Shown one piece after another: positions 1 through 13,200 of a stretch of DNA of 64,000 nucleotides; the stretch's first letter is position 1, and every line of letters begins with the position of its first letter. Source of the DNA: Cyanoderma ruficeps (taxonomy: Eukaryota; Chordata; Aves; Passeriformes; Timaliidae). The notes under the pieces were generated by a model. It saw only the letters and a list, made by a program, of their open reading frames with translations, did no database searches and had not been told where the DNA came from. Location of the stretch: NCBI GenBank assembly GCA_008694505.1, contig VZDJ01000063.1:3503292-3567291 (forward strand), given 5' to 3'. Made by a program: the position numbers and the translations under genes.

Positions 1-522
1 AGGCCTTCCTTGCACACCAGAAGCACATCAGAGTGCTGCAGCATTTCTGGGTGCTCCAGTGCAGGATTTAGGGCTTTTTTGGTGATCTGCACTGGAGTGT
101 TTTGCTCTGTTTTCGGAGGGCTGTGGGTGCTCACAGTGCAAGGAGACACACCTGGAGCTTGCACGTTCCATCCTGCTCCTGCTCTCCTGCCCAGGCTGTG
201 CCACCAGCACGGGACCAGCAGCCCTGGGAGGATTTCCTGAGGGTGTAGATGAGGGGCAAAGCTGAGGGAAACCATCCACGGTGTTTCCCTGGGTGCAGGA
301 GCCGTGGTCCAACCCAGAGCAGGGGTGAACTGGATTTTAAACCCTCCCCAGCACGTCTGGGTTCAGGCTGGAGGGAGGCAGGAGCTGCTTTGTGGAGCTG
401 GATGTGTCCCTGGGGTGTGATTAAAGTCACTCTCCGTGCCCTCCCTGCCCTGCCAGCCCCCGTCCTTGTGGGGAGCTCAATCCAGCCCAAGGGGGAGGCC
501 GGAGTTTGTGGATTGTGCAGGA

Positions 523-724
523 GGGGAGGGACCCTGAGCCGTGGCCTTTACCGAGGGACATCGGGCAGGCGATGAGGGAGAGCCCGGCGGGTTGCTCCTG
601 CTGTCCCTCAAAGCCACAAATCCCTGGGGAGGGACCCTGAGCGGTGGCCTTTACCGAGGGACATCGGGCAGGCGATGAGGGAGAGCCCGGCGGCTCCTGC
701 TGTCCCTCAAAGCCGTAAATCCCG
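523..724. repeat. Tandem duplication, about 2 x 102 bp
   Basis: A GC-rich unit beginning ggggagggaccctgag at 523 repeats at 626 with only a few changes, and a third start is visible at 725. No gene signal is seen in it. Confidence 0.85.
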
Positions 725-1936
725 GGGGAGGATCCCAGGCCAGGGCAGATCCACTCTCCTCTCCCCGAGTTGAGGATGGGAACGGAGCGGCTCAAACAGA
801 AGGGGTTTTGTCAGGCTGGGCGCAGTACCTGGCGCCTGTTTCGGCTCATGAATAACTCGATCTTTCTCCTGAATAATAGATGCACGTGATGGTGGCTGAG
901 AGGCAGAGCTGGGAGGGGGCTGGGTGTCGAAGGGGGGAGGGAGGCTCAGGGAGTGAGGCAGTCCTGGGAGCTGGAAAACTGGTGGAGCTGATGTTCGCAT
1001 GTAAATATGTGTGAATGAGGCAGGGAAGGGGCCTGGCTGGCCTTTTTGCGTCTCCTGCAGTCAGCAGGAGTATATAATTGTGTATTTATATTAAAATATG
1101 TAATGTATCAGTGCAATACAGCACTGCCCAGCTCGGGCTCTGGGGCTGGGGAAGGTGAATATTGGTAAGGATGCCATTTCTCTGCCTCCAAGAGGGCCTT
1201 CCTGTGGCTGTGCCCGTGGCAGGAGAACCCTGTTGAAATCCCAGGCGCTGTGAATAAACCCCAGCACAGTTTATACTGCGGGTCACCAACCCAGGACAAG
1301 CCTCCCAGGGCGGGTTTGGGACAGCGCAGGGGCTCTGGGGATTTTTGGGAGGCACCGGCCGTGCTCAGAGCAGCAGGATGCTTTGAGCCTCTCTCTTCCT
1401 TGAGAGACAGCTTTCACCTGACTTTCTAGTGGCACGTTCTGCTTCTAATTTGGGAGAGAGAGAGAGAAGGATAATCTGGCACAAGCCTGCCACCTTTGAA
1501 AGGCTGCCAGCCAGTTTATGGCACTCTCTGTCTGCCTGCTCCCTGCAGCCTTGGAGATGCAGGAATTTTCCCTCCTGCCATCCCTGGCTCCCATGGAGGC
1601 TGCAGGGATGCAGAGCTGCAGGAGAGGCTGCTGTGGCCAGCCAGGGGTTCATTCAGGTGGGCTGTGATCCACCTGGGGGAACAGCAGCTGGTTATGGAGA
1701 TTGGAGCCACAGAAGTCACTGCTGATGAATAATTCTTTCAGTGTCTTTCTTATAACAGTGTCACATTCACCAGGCATGACTCGGACATATTCATCTTCCC
1801 AGAGAGCGCAGCTCCTGGAATGACCTCGTGCAAGGCTTTGGAAGTGTTTCCTTCTGTTTGTCAGGTCGAGGAGCATCGTCCCTGATGTGATTTTTAGCGG
1901 GGGGACAAAAAAATTACAAGTGCTAAAACAGGGAGT

Positions 1937-2040
1937 TGTGGGCCGGATATTTCTGGGTCTGAGAAATTTTTCCTTGGGGGAAAAAGTCAGCAGATGCTAG
2001 CAGGCGAAAATCTCTCAGACCCAGAAATATCAGGCCCACA
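1937..2040. mobile_element. 104 bp foldback (MITE-like) element
   Basis: The ends are 28 bp inverted repeats matching at 27 of 28 positions (1937-1964 and 2013-2040, TGTGGGCC...GGCCCACA), around a 48 bp loop. A direct repeat gggagt flanks both sides (1931-1936 and 2041-2046), as a target-site duplication would. The match can be read as 9 bp (acagggagt) if the element ends 3 bases earlier. No coding capacity. I cannot assign a superfamily. Confidence 0.7.
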
Positions 2041-4248
2041 GGGAGTGATGAAAAGATGGATTAGAATCCGTGTGGGAAAGGACAACTCTGTCAGAGACTG
2101 GGGGCAGCAGCGTGGTGAGAGCTCAGCTCACTTTTGGGTGGTCCAGTTTGAAGCCTCATCTCCCTTGGAGTTAGTTATTTTAAGTAATTAAGTTATATTT
2201 CTTTAACTCTGAAGTTCTCCCAAGTGCAAGCAGCCAGAGTTCAGAGGGGAGCATTGAGAAGGGGCCTGGAAGGCACAACTGGGAATAAAACCAGTTTATT
2301 AACCTCTGAGATGAATCCCCTGGCAGCAAGGGGGATCTGGCTGGATCCTGCAGGTGTAGATTCTGTCTCTGCCTCCAGCCTGGCAGGCTGGCCTCAGGAA
2401 AGAAGAAAAACGGCAATAAAAGGTGCCTTTCTATAAATAAAGCCCAAAGGAGGGGAGGAGGGGGAGCTGCCAGTTGCTGCCCTTTGTGGAGGAGTAACTG
2501 GATGTGACATTGAGAGGATGCAGGAATTCCTGTCAGGGAAACGCTGCACCCCATAAATCTGTTGCTGCTGAAGGTTTTGGGGGTTTTGCACTGGCAGGAA
2601 CACGTGTGGAAGGGGAGCAGGGGGACCTGAGCTCTGTCCCTGCCCCTGTCCCTTGGCTTTGGGAGATCTGACAGCTGTGAAGCCGCTGGTGGCAAAGGAT
2701 TTGTGGCAATCCCCCAAAGCTGTCACCCCACACGTGCCCCTCCATCCTTCCACCCGTTTGTCTTTTGAAAACGCTGCCAGCACCGTTTCTGCCTCTCCTG
2801 GCAGCCCATTTTGTCTCCTTCCAGAAGGCTCTAGAGGCAAGAGGCTCAGAGTGAATAACTCACTGAGAGCCTGAGTTATCCTGGTGCAGAGCAGGGTGGG
2901 GTGGGGAGGAATCCACATTTGGGATGGGATCAGCACCTGCCCCTCGGCTGCTCGTGCTGTGGGACATTTTCAGCTTGTAAGGCTTGGGATGCTTTCCCAA
3001 AGCTGTGCCACAGTGTGTGGATATGGGAAAAGAGAGGATCAGGGGGTCCAGGGAATCCTGTTCCAAAGGCAGGATTAGAATAGGACAACTCCAACAGTGA
3101 GAACTCCAACAACAGCCCACAGTGGGGGCAGAGGGAAGCAATGGCTTCGCTCTGTGCTGAGAACCAGCACGCTCAGAAAGGCGGGGACAGAAAATCCTCT
3201 TTTTTTTTTGTCAGCATGACAGCAACTGGGAGGAACGGGAATGCCCAGATGTCCTCAGGGATGTGCCACATCCCCATTTCCATAGCCTTCATCTGGAATT
3301 TCCCAGGAAACCCCAGTCCCTCGTGCTGCAGAGTGGCCCCATGCAGCGCCTTCAGAGCCCGTGCAGCTCTGCCTCCTCCCTCTCTGTCTCAACCATCTTT
3401 TCTGCTCCGGCTCATCATCAACTGAGTCAATGAGTTTAGTAACTCGTGTTTTTAAAGATTAGTCATCTACAGGAATGACATTTGAAAGACTGACAGTTCC
3501 AATCAAATCACAAGGGCCGCTCTTGTGCTTGAAGACGGTTGTTTAATTAAAAAGAAAAAAGGTAAAATCAGCCCAACTAATTAAGTGTGGTACCTTGAGA
3601 TGCCGCTGAGGGGAGGACAGCTGTGGTCCAAGGAAGGAGGGAGCTGCCAGGCTGGCGGGGTGTGCGCTGGGCAGGCCTGAAGGGAGAGTGGTGGAGCTGT
3701 GTGGATGTTCCCTCAGCCCTGCTCCCTCCCTGGGCCTGATCTCTGCCAGGCAGGGCTGGTGACAGCCGTGATAATGACGCTGTGATTTGCCTGGTTGATT
3801 TGAGATGCGCCATAATTACTGCGTGATTACAATATTCTTAGAGCAGCCCTTACAAACCCCTCCAGTTCCTCAGAGCTCCCCAAGGGCTCATCTGGCACCT
3901 CACCTTGCAAGTAAAAGCCTGCAGGGGAGTCTGGGCGTCCCTCAGGCACGTCTGCAGCTCTGGCTGTGTCAGATGAGGGCTGTGTGCCCTCAGCCACCTG
4001 TAGGTCAGGGTTCCCTGCTGCTGGGACACTCTGGGGACCACAGGGAGTATTTGGCAGCAGGATGGTGCTTGGCCAAGCAGGAGGAGCTTTTCCAAGGGCT
4101 GAGGATGCTCCTGGGAAGGGCAGGGGCTGGGGAGTGCTGCTGGCAGGGGGACAGCACTTGGGGATGCTTTTCTTCCTGGGACAACCTCGTGCTCACTGCG
4201 TTATGAGTTTGGAAACTGTCGGCTTCATTCTGCCTCCAGCCTCGGTTC

Positions 4249-4691
4249 TGATGCCTTTTTGGGGTTACCTAAAAACAGAGACCAGACAAAATTAAGAGAA
4301 TAAAAAGCAGTTCTATTTATTGAGGGGCCTTCAGGTACATTTAGGGCAGACAAAGTCCCCCAGGGGCTGCACCCAAAATGGACAATGGTCACGGGTTTGC
4401 ACACTTTGATCAGTTTGGTCCATTTGCACATTGGGGGTTCAATCTTCCAATTCCATCTTCAGGTAATGAAGTCATTTACCCCAAGTTTGCTGCCCCCAAC
4501 TCCCTTTTGTTTCCATCTCTCAGGGCTGAGGCAGTGAGGTGTCCTTGACTGCCAGGCCTGGAGAGGAATTGTGTCTGCCCAAACTGGGGGAGCAGCAGCT
4601 CATACTGTGTGTGGGGTTTGGAGTTCTACACTAAAGAACTGCAGGATTACAGAGAGATGAAAAATAGAAAAGCTGAAATCTTAAGGCACCA
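4249..4691 (-). mobile_element. Solo LTR, family A copy 1
   Basis: A 443 bp element beginning TGATGCC and ending near GGCACCA. It is highly similar to the copies at 5777 and 14313. On the minus strand it carries AATAAA about 65-70 bp before the end, as an LTR does. The target duplication is not clear (gttc versus attt). No internal retroviral sequence is attached. Confidence 0.75.
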
Positions 4692-5776
4692 ATTTGGCTC
4701 CTCCATTTCTCATTCAGAAGATCTGGATGGGCTTAGACCTTAAGTGATCCTAAAATTAGGAGCAATGACCCTCTCCAGGCCATGGGACTGGTGAGAGTTG
4801 GGCTCTGCCAGCACCTCAGGTGTCAGTGCCTGTGTCACCGCTGTGCTCAGCCCCTGAGCTCCCTGAGCCTCGTGATTCCTGGCCAAAATTGGGCAGCTGT
4901 TCCCATCTCACCTCCAGGGCAGGCTGAGGTGAGGTGAGCCAAAATAACACAGCCACAGGGAAGGCAGAGTGAGAAGCAGGCTGGGGCTGGAAGCTGGACA
5001 AGCCCGTACATTCATCCTGTGCCTTTCCCTCCAGAAGCCAAATCCCATTTCCTCAGGCAATGCTGGAATAGCTCCGCGTTTATTGGATTGGCAGACGGGG
5101 TTTTGTGCTGCTAGAAGAGAAGGAATGCTTCCCTGCCAAATTCCTCTCACATGGAAGATGGGCCAGGTGATCCTGACATGTCAAAGGTCCCCAGGCAGGC
5201 AGAAGTCCGTGTTCCCTGGGGAGAGAGCTGGTGAGCCAGGGATGATGAGAGCACCTCAGGAAGCCCTGTGTGCTCCTTTCAGCAGGCCCAGCAGGGTCAG
5301 AATTTGGGCAGGCACCAGAAATCCACCAGGGAGGCAATTTAAAAATGACCTTCCAAGCGGGGTGTGGAGGTTTGTGGCTGCACTAATGGCCTGCAGGGCT
5401 GTGAGCACCAATTGATTGCGCTGCAAGCTGCTGAATTGCAGTTTGGCATCTGTTTAATCACGCCAAATTCCACCCCCCCCCCCCGCTTCCCTTTCCACGC
5501 TATGGCATCAAAGAATCAACATTAATTCCTCAGTCCCATTAGTGACTCCTGTTTGGGCACCCAGCACTGAGCAGGGATCAGGATTTGAGCCTCATCCCTT
5601 TAAAGGAGCCATCTAACAGGGATGGGAGCTGGGAATTTTCTCTCCAGGTTGATGTAGTGGCTGATTTCTTGTCCAGCTGCTAAGTGGGGAGCTGGGAGCT
5701 CTGAGTGCCACGCTGAGCTTTGCTGGAGCTGTCCTGAAAGGCCAGGGGAGTGAAAACCTGCTGGAAATTCTCCTGT

Positions 5777-6221
5777 TGATGCCGTATCAGGGCCACCTAA
5801 AAACAGAGGCCAGACAAAATTAAGAGAATAAAAAGCAGTTCTATTTATTGAGGGGCCTTCAGGTACATTTAGGGCAGACAAAGCCCCCCAGGGGCTGCAC
5901 CCAAAATGGACAATGGTCACGGGTTTGCACACTTGGATCAGTTTGGTCCATTTGCACATTGGGGGTTCATCTTCCAGTTCCAGCTTCAGGTAATGAAGTC
6001 ATTTACCCCCAGTTTGCTGCCCCCAACTCCCTTTTGTTTCCATCTCTCAGGCCTGAGGCAGTGAGGTGTCCTTGACTGCCAGGCCTGGAGAGGAATTGTT
6101 GTGTCTGCCCAAACTGGGGGAGCAGCAGCTCACACTGTGTGTGGAGTTTGGAGTTCTACACTAAAGAACTGCAGGATTACAGAGAGATGGAAACCAGAAA
6201 AGCTGAAATCCCAAGGCATCA
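5777..6221 (-). mobile_element. Solo LTR, family A copy 2
   Basis: A 445 bp element with 7 bp inverted ends TGATGCC and GGCATCA and a perfect 4 bp direct repeat ctgt on both sides (5773-5776, 6222-6225). The body has an AATAAA on the minus strand. A 4 bp duplication fits an ERV1-type LTR. Short ORFs beginning MCKWTK recur in all copies and are part of the repeat. Confidence 0.82.
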
Positions 6222-9200
6222 CTGTGACTGGCACTGCTTTGCCCTAAATCTCTTCCTGCAGTGCTGGGATGTGCTGTGGTGTTGCTGGGACAGAAGGGAG
6301 CAGAGACTCAGGCTCAGGGTGCAGGAATCACCCCGGGAGCCTCGGCGGCTCCTGCGCAGTGAAAAGATGGTTTGGAACAAGGCAGAAATTCCAATGTGAA
6401 TTCACAGCCCAGACACTCCTCAGTTTAAATTCCCAGCGTGGCTGCTCTGGGTGCTTCTGACAACCAAAGCAGCTCCTTGCAGGCTCCCCCAGCTCTGAGC
6501 AGCACCGTGGGGAGGAGCAGGGAGGAGATCCAGGGTGGGATTTCATTGCCGGGAGCACTCTGCCTCCCCCAGGCAGGAACAGCCTCACTCAGCTCAGGGC
6601 AAGGAACGGTCCCGGCTGCCTGGCCGGGGCATCCCCCAGCCTGGACATTCCACAGTGTCCAACAGCTCCAACAGCAGCTCCTGCAAAGCTGTTTCTACTT
6701 CACCTCTGTCTTCAGGGACTTGTGCCTGGAAACAGCTGCTGCTGTTTCCAAAAGTGATGGAGAATTTGGATGCCTTCATGTCTTTTTGGAAAAAAAAAAT
6801 AAAAAACAAACAACAAAAAAACCACCTTTAAGATATTTGATGTTTGCTATTGAAAAGGGAATAATCATGTCTTTAAAAACTAAATCCCCTTTTTAAGGTG
6901 TTTAGAGAGCCCAGTGGTGGCTTTCTGCAGCAGAACTTCCTCACAGCTCTGAGAGCTTCTTTCTCCCCTTCTCTTTTATACATTAGAATCAGGTTATTAA
7001 TAACTCCTTTTAAATAGAGCAGGATTTATTTTCTTCCAGGGGTAGGGAAGAACTCTTTAATTAAAAGTGAGTGCTGATGGCTGTGGGGCTGCTGAGCTGC
7101 TGCCAGGGGCTGCCAAAGGTGTGTCCCACCCTGCTGTGCCCCCCTGGCAATGGGTGTAGGGGGAGAGCAGTCTCATCTCCAGGTTTGCAACTGAGATCTT
7201 TGGGAATTAGGAGATAAAATTGGGAATTGTGGCTTGCTGGGCACGGCTCTTGCTGTTTGAGGGTTGGATTGGTGAACTTTCCCAGAAGCTCCCAGCATGT
7301 CCCACCAGCCCAGGGCTCCAGATGCACCCACAGAGTCCTCCAGCATTCATTCACACAGGGTGTAAAGGCCTGGGGCTTCTCTCAGCCATCACCAGCACAG
7401 GCTGTGGGGTGCTGGAGCTGATGGAACCCTTGCTCCAGCACCAGTCTGGCTCCTTTTATTGCTCTGCTGTTGTGCTGGTTTGGCTTGTTAGGCTTCCTTG
7501 GGTAGAAGGAGAAAGGAAAGTCCAGAGGAAGTTTTGACACATTTGGCTCAATGATTCAGCCTTGCACATCCTGGGAAAAAAAAACAAAACGCAGTTTGCT
7601 GGCCTGCAGGTTGGAGAGGTGAGGATTTTCCTCTGGAAAAGTGAGGTTTGGTCATTGTGACCTGCCACCTGTCCCCCTGAGGTGTCACGTGGCAGCTGGT
7701 GCCTTCAAACCCCTTGGACAAAGCGTATGCAAAGCCTATTATGGAGCTGTGGAAACGAGCCTGATCACGTTGAAATTGGGTCATCCTTTGTTAATGTCAC
7801 TTTTGCAGCTCCACGGGAGCCAGCGGTGCACAAGAGATTCAGTGCAGTGCAGAGCACAGAGGTGGAAATGGAGAGCCTGGGAATGTGTCTGGTGCTGGCA
7901 GTGCTGATGTGGTCTGAGCTGAGCAGAGGGGACAACTCGAGGTGGGTTGTGTCACCAGATTTGGATGGAGAAACCCTGAATTGAGAGAAATGCTGGGGAA
8001 TTGCCCCAGCACTCACCCACAAGCAACCTTAACGAAAATCCACCAACTTTTCCCAAAGAAAAAAAACAAAAAACCAACTCCCAGTTGCCTTTCTATTTTG
8101 GAAGTGGGCTGTAAGTCAAACAGCTTTTCATCTCGGGAGAGATGCTTTTTGAAAACCACGTGTGAGGTGCAGCCATCCATCAGGGAGGATTGGGTGCTGC
8201 TTCCCAAGCCCAGACCTGAGTCAAGCCACAGCTTTCCTGGCTGGAGAGACTGCTGCCAACCCTGGCAGAGCAGAGCAATCCTCTGGGAGCAGGAAGGGTC
8301 CCTAAAAGTGCTGCATTTCCCTGGGGAGGCTGACCCACAGCAGCCTCCCCACTGCTGCTGCCAAGGCTGTGACACGTCGTTCTGCCCCTGCTTTGCTCAG
8401 CACAAGAAGGTTGCCAAGCCCAGGTTCAGCCCTTTCCAAAAAAATCACTTAATGAAAGGATTCCTGCCTTTTCCAGCCTTGGAGAAGATCCCTTTGGAGC
8501 AAGCAGGAGAGGAAGTGCAGTGTCTGTAGCTCAGGAGAAGTCTGGGCAGCACTTGGGCTCTGTGGTGATGAGTGCAGTGTGAGAGCCTGCACAGGGAAAC
8601 AAACACATTTAGGAAAACAAATCCAATCTTTTAATTTAGGACAATAAATCCAACCTTTCCAAGCTTTCCCAGGTGACGGGCCTTGCTGTTGGAACCTCGG
8701 GACTGTGTCACAGCATAAGAGCAGTGCCACCACACCTCCTGTCCTGATTCCACCGTGGAGGGGGGATTAATCTGGAGAAGAGAAAGTTTCTGATGCTTGT
8801 TAAAATTTGGCTGAAGCTCCGAAACTCAAGGGTTTACATGTTTTCCAAACTGGTGGGTGGTTCATTCTAATTCTGGATATGCAGTTTATTCACATACACA
8901 ACTAATCCTTTTCCGAATCCTGTTAAGTTCTTGTTCTTCTCAGTATCCTGTGGCAATAAGTTCCAGCAGCTAATTGTGCTTGTGTTGAGCTCCCTTGATC
9001 CACTTTACTCATGCTTGCTTTAAAATTTAAGTGTTGTTCTGAGAAGCTTGGTTATTTTTTTTTTCTTTTCTTTCTTTTTTTTCTTTTTTTTCTGGGAGAT
9101 AATCTGTGTTCTTGATCCCATTTGTGGCAACTGGGCTGATGCTGGAAGGGAAGGGTGGGTTGGGTTTTGCCTCAGCTGTCGCAAGGTCAGGGAAATTTTG

Positions 9201-10104
9201 TGCCTCAGTTTCTGTGGCAGCTTGGAAAACACAAGGAATGGCTCTGTAGCCAAGGCAAGAGCGTTGACTGTGGTTTGTAGGTGAAGCTGGAGAAAATATT
9301 GAAAATATTGAAAAAACAGCCTCCAGAAACTGAGCTTCCTTACCAGGCTGTTTCAGTATCTCTGAATTTCTGAGATCTGAAAAAAAACCAAGAAACCAAA
9401 AAGAAGAATGCATTATTTCTGTATTTCTGGCCATAGGAATTGTTTTAATTTTTAAAAGAAGGAAACAAATGCTGGGTGAAGAGGTGATGCAAACCCTCAC
9501 CCCCCGTTGCAGCGTTGGCTCCGAAATCTGGATTCTCATGGATGAATCCGGTTCTCCTCTAGCTGGGAGGATTCTCCTGGAGACCTGAAACATTTCTGAT
9601 CATTCTCCCTCCCTTGGTTGCCTTGCACTCCGAGGTTTGTGCTGCACGGATCAGCTCAGGGACGGCCATTCCCCCTCACAGCTGCCTGGGAGGGCTGGCC
9701 TGGAAATCCTCTGTCCTTTTGTCCCCTGCCGGATCGGGAGAATCTGAGCTTGAAAACACCACCCCCGATTAAATCCTCCAATTCCGTGTGCTCATTACTC
9801 AGTTCTGGCTATGTTCTGCTTAATAACTAAACACTAATTAGCTCCACAGTTTTGCTACTATACTTATAATAGCCCCCATTAAAGTTATGGGGTTTTTAGG
9901 CAGTAATGGCTTACAGAGTAATTAACGAGCAAGAGGCTTTTATTACTACCTTTATTTTTAGCCTGTGCTTTACAAGCCTCTTCTGCCAAACGCCAAAAAA
10001 TCTTAGACAGAGGCTTGGAGTGCCCATCCCCTGCCAAGCAGTGTGGGAAGGAGCAGGGATGAGTGTGGAGCATCCAGAGCTCAGAACTGCTCCGGAATCC
10101 CAAA

Positions 10105-10245
10105 ATTTCAGCCTGGTTTGGGTTGGAGGGAACTTAAATCTCATCCAGTCTCACCCCCTTCCATGGGCAGGGACACCTCCCACTATCCCAGGTTGGTCCC
10201 AACCCCATCCAAGCTGCCCCCTTGGCCTTGTCCCCAGTGTCTGCT
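10105..10245 (-). mobile_element. CR1 fragment
   Basis: The minus-strand tail of a CR1 LINE. Recognisable blocks are the ggttggagggaac start, the ccatgggcagggacacctcc segment and the following ccaggttgg. It is 5'-truncated. Confidence 0.7.
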
Positions 10246-13200
10246 GTGCTGCCACCACCCCGTGCCTGAGTTTCCCCCCTCTGGATATCGCTGCACTCAC
10301 ACCCCTGGGGTTGATTCCTGTGCCTGGGTGTGAATTGAGAAGGGGTTTTGGGGTCACAGGGGTTGTGGGTTGAGGTGGGCAGAGCAGAGAGACCAACTCT
10401 GCCTTGTGGCACTCCAGCTTCATTTTTCAGCAGGGATCGGGCCCAGCTGCTGTTGCAAAAGCGAAAGGAACTAAATCTGTGTTTAGATTTGGGGAGGGAA
10501 AAGCTTTTGGAGAGCATATCCTGAAGTGTGAGTGTTTATTTTCTTTGCAAAGCTTTTGTTTGCCGGTTTTGGCAGCGTTTGTTTGTTATTTCCTGGCTTG
10601 TTTGGAGCACAACAAAGTGTTTGCTGTGTTTGTCTGGGGACTTTTTTTGGGGGGTGTGTTTTCTTCACATCCAGACAGTGTTTTTACTCCAGTAAGATGT
10701 ATCGGTACAAATTCAAATCAAGCCATTCTTTAGTCTTAACATTTTCTAAATCACTTCCCTTCAGTGTGGGCAAACCAGGGATTAATGACACTGGGGCTGA
10801 GCAGCCCCAGAGGAGGAATGAAGGTAAAACTGACTATAAAGGTTGCAGATCAAATCACTCGTTCCTATGGCAAGTGTCAGAGCTGATGCCAATTAACTTG
10901 ATTTAAAAAAAGAACCTTCAGTGTTTAATAATCCAGCGTGTTACTAACACGTGGCTCCGGGATTTATTAAAGCTTTTTTATTAGATCAGTGCCCTTTCCA
11001 TATTGTCATTCCTCGACACCATTGCCCTCTGCCGGAGGATGGGGATCTCTTTCATCATATGACACCCAGTTCTTCCCCAAAACGTGCAAAACTCCTTTGT
11101 TTTAGGAGTGCTTTAACCCCAAAATCCTTTACGTTCGAGCCAGTGATTTGTGGCTTTCACCTCACTTCTCAAAAGTGAAAAGAAAAAAAAAAAAGGCAGC
11201 AGGATACTTTCTGTAGTGGAAAATAGAGTTTGATGGTTTTAATTGATGTTTAAATTTGTTCCTCCTCCTTCATTTCCCTGGGGAAGAGGAGCTAGGAGAA
11301 GTTTAACAGTGACAATCTGAACGGAGCAGGTTTTGTTTTGAACAATTTCAGTGGGAAAAGGAGAGTGCTGTTATGATGGGGAAGGGGTACAGTGAATGCC
11401 TTGAGGAGGAGCATCACTTTCCCAGACCAATTTTTGTCTCGTGCCACAAACAGCAACAAAAAATCATCACATGGCTTTGGCAAGAAGGGAATTTTGGGAT
11501 TTAGGGCAAGCCCTCTGTCTCTGCAAAGCTGCAAAGCTGTGACTCCTCTCAGCAGCAGTGTAAAATCACAGGCTCCCATGCAATTCCTGGCTGACGCTGT
11601 TCACAGGAGGAAATGGATTTCACCTCTGGCAGCTCTGGCCCGTGATGAGAAGGGGAGTGTGGCTCTGTGACACTGAGAGCCCTCGATGGCATCAGGGTGT
11701 TGAGAGGGAAGCTTGAAATGCTCTGAATAGAGATTCCACAGCGCTCACTGCCACCCCAAAGGAATTCTCACCACGTCCTTCAGCCAGGATCATCAATAAA
11801 AGCAAATCCCTTCAGGAATTAGCAGTGAGGATATGCTGCAGGAGCAGAGCCCGTGGTGCTCCCTGGATGTTGCTGGGCAGCTCGGGGTGCAGAGCGTGGC
11901 CAGAACTGGGATCAGACTGGCTCCATGTCCCTGCCAGCCACCCACGGCCGTCTGGGACCCCCCCCGGGCTCGTGTCCCTTTGGGGGCACTCATGGCAGCC
12001 ACTCCATCTGAGTGGCATCTGCACCGATGGTACAAAGGGAGCTCAGCCAGCTCCGGGGGGACAGGGGAGGGACCCCTGGAACATTCCCTGGGCCTGGCAG
12101 CTCTCCCTGCTGGGCCACGAGTGGGCTGTGCTGGCCCCTGGGCAGCTGGAGCTCCACAGGGACAGCCGAGTGAGCTGCTGGAGCAAATGGAAAGGAATCG
12201 ATGCTGGGGACAGAGCAATGCACAGATCGCTGGAGCCTGCTCAGCCCCGAGCTGAGGGGCTGGAAAGCAGAGCAGCACCCCAGCACAGAGGGGCCCGTTT
12301 TCCATCATGGCAAGCTCAGCCTGGCCCATGGGATGAGGCTGAGTTGAGCCTGGATGGGCAGGAGTCAGGGAAAAGGCAGCCTTAAGGTCGGGGCATTGTG
12401 TCTGGAGGAAGCTGCCCGTGACAAACAGGGCATTTGGTGAGGCCAGCCCAGTGTGGCAGCTTGCCCGGGGCTGGGAATGGGCTCCGAGTGGCTTTTTTAG
12501 CTGTTGTTTCCTCCCACTCCCTCTCCAGCAGCAGAATCCTCTCCTCGGTGCATTTCTGGGGAAGACATCACACCGGGTGAGGTGTTCAGCCCTTCCAGCT
12601 GCCCCTCAGGGCCCTGCCCTGCAGGGATGCTCAGGGAACTGTTCCAGCTTTAGCAGAGGATTCCAAGGATGCCAACACTCCTTGTCCTCTGTTCAGGCAC
12701 AGTCAGCGACCGCAGGGACAGCAGGGATGAGGCCAGATGCTCTTTCCTCAGGGCACTGTGCTTTGGCAGATCCAGGCCAGCAGGAATTCTCTGGCTCCAA
12801 GAGCTGGACAGGGATGCAGCAGAAGGCTGACGCTTGCTGGAATAAATCCTCCTCTTCCTCCCTGGTTTATTTTGCCTGAATGAGGCTGCTTTCACCAATT
12901 CTGAAAACAAACGAGAGAGCTCTGGCCGGGGAACTGTCTGTTTGCTAGAGTTGGCTGGAAATTTTCCTACGAGTTTGAGTTTTGTATGCATGGAAAAAAA
13001 AAAAGATTCACTGAAACGTTAGTTGAGAGACATTGACATGACAATTTTAAGGACAAAGCCCAACCTATGGCCTCCTTCCCTCTTGTTTTCCCTGGTAAAT
13101 TAAAACCTTTGTGATTGAAGTGCTAATTTGGAAGAACCAGGTTCTGTCCAGCCCCTTGAATATCGCTTGATTGCAAGATTCCTTTAGAGGAAAAGCTTGT

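Larger units (their letters stand above)
1..4248. other. Gene-free region, left part
   Basis: No exon or ORF with recognisable protein similarity. Apart from the duplication at 523 and the foldback at 1937, there are AT-rich patches with homeodomain-like ATTA sites and little repeat character (around 830-890 and 3415-3590), which might be conserved noncoding elements. This could be the distal upstream or 5' intron of B3GAT1, or intergenic. Confidence 0.5.

Noticed and set aside
5600..5959. Conserved MCKWTK-type short ORF present in three places
   Set aside because: It is part of the LTR family A sequence, so its recurrence reflects the repeat and not a gene family.
7942..8529. 195-codon + strand ORF
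   Set aside because: Mixed composition, no recognisable domain, no plausible splice partners; its length is expected by chance in GC-rich sequence.
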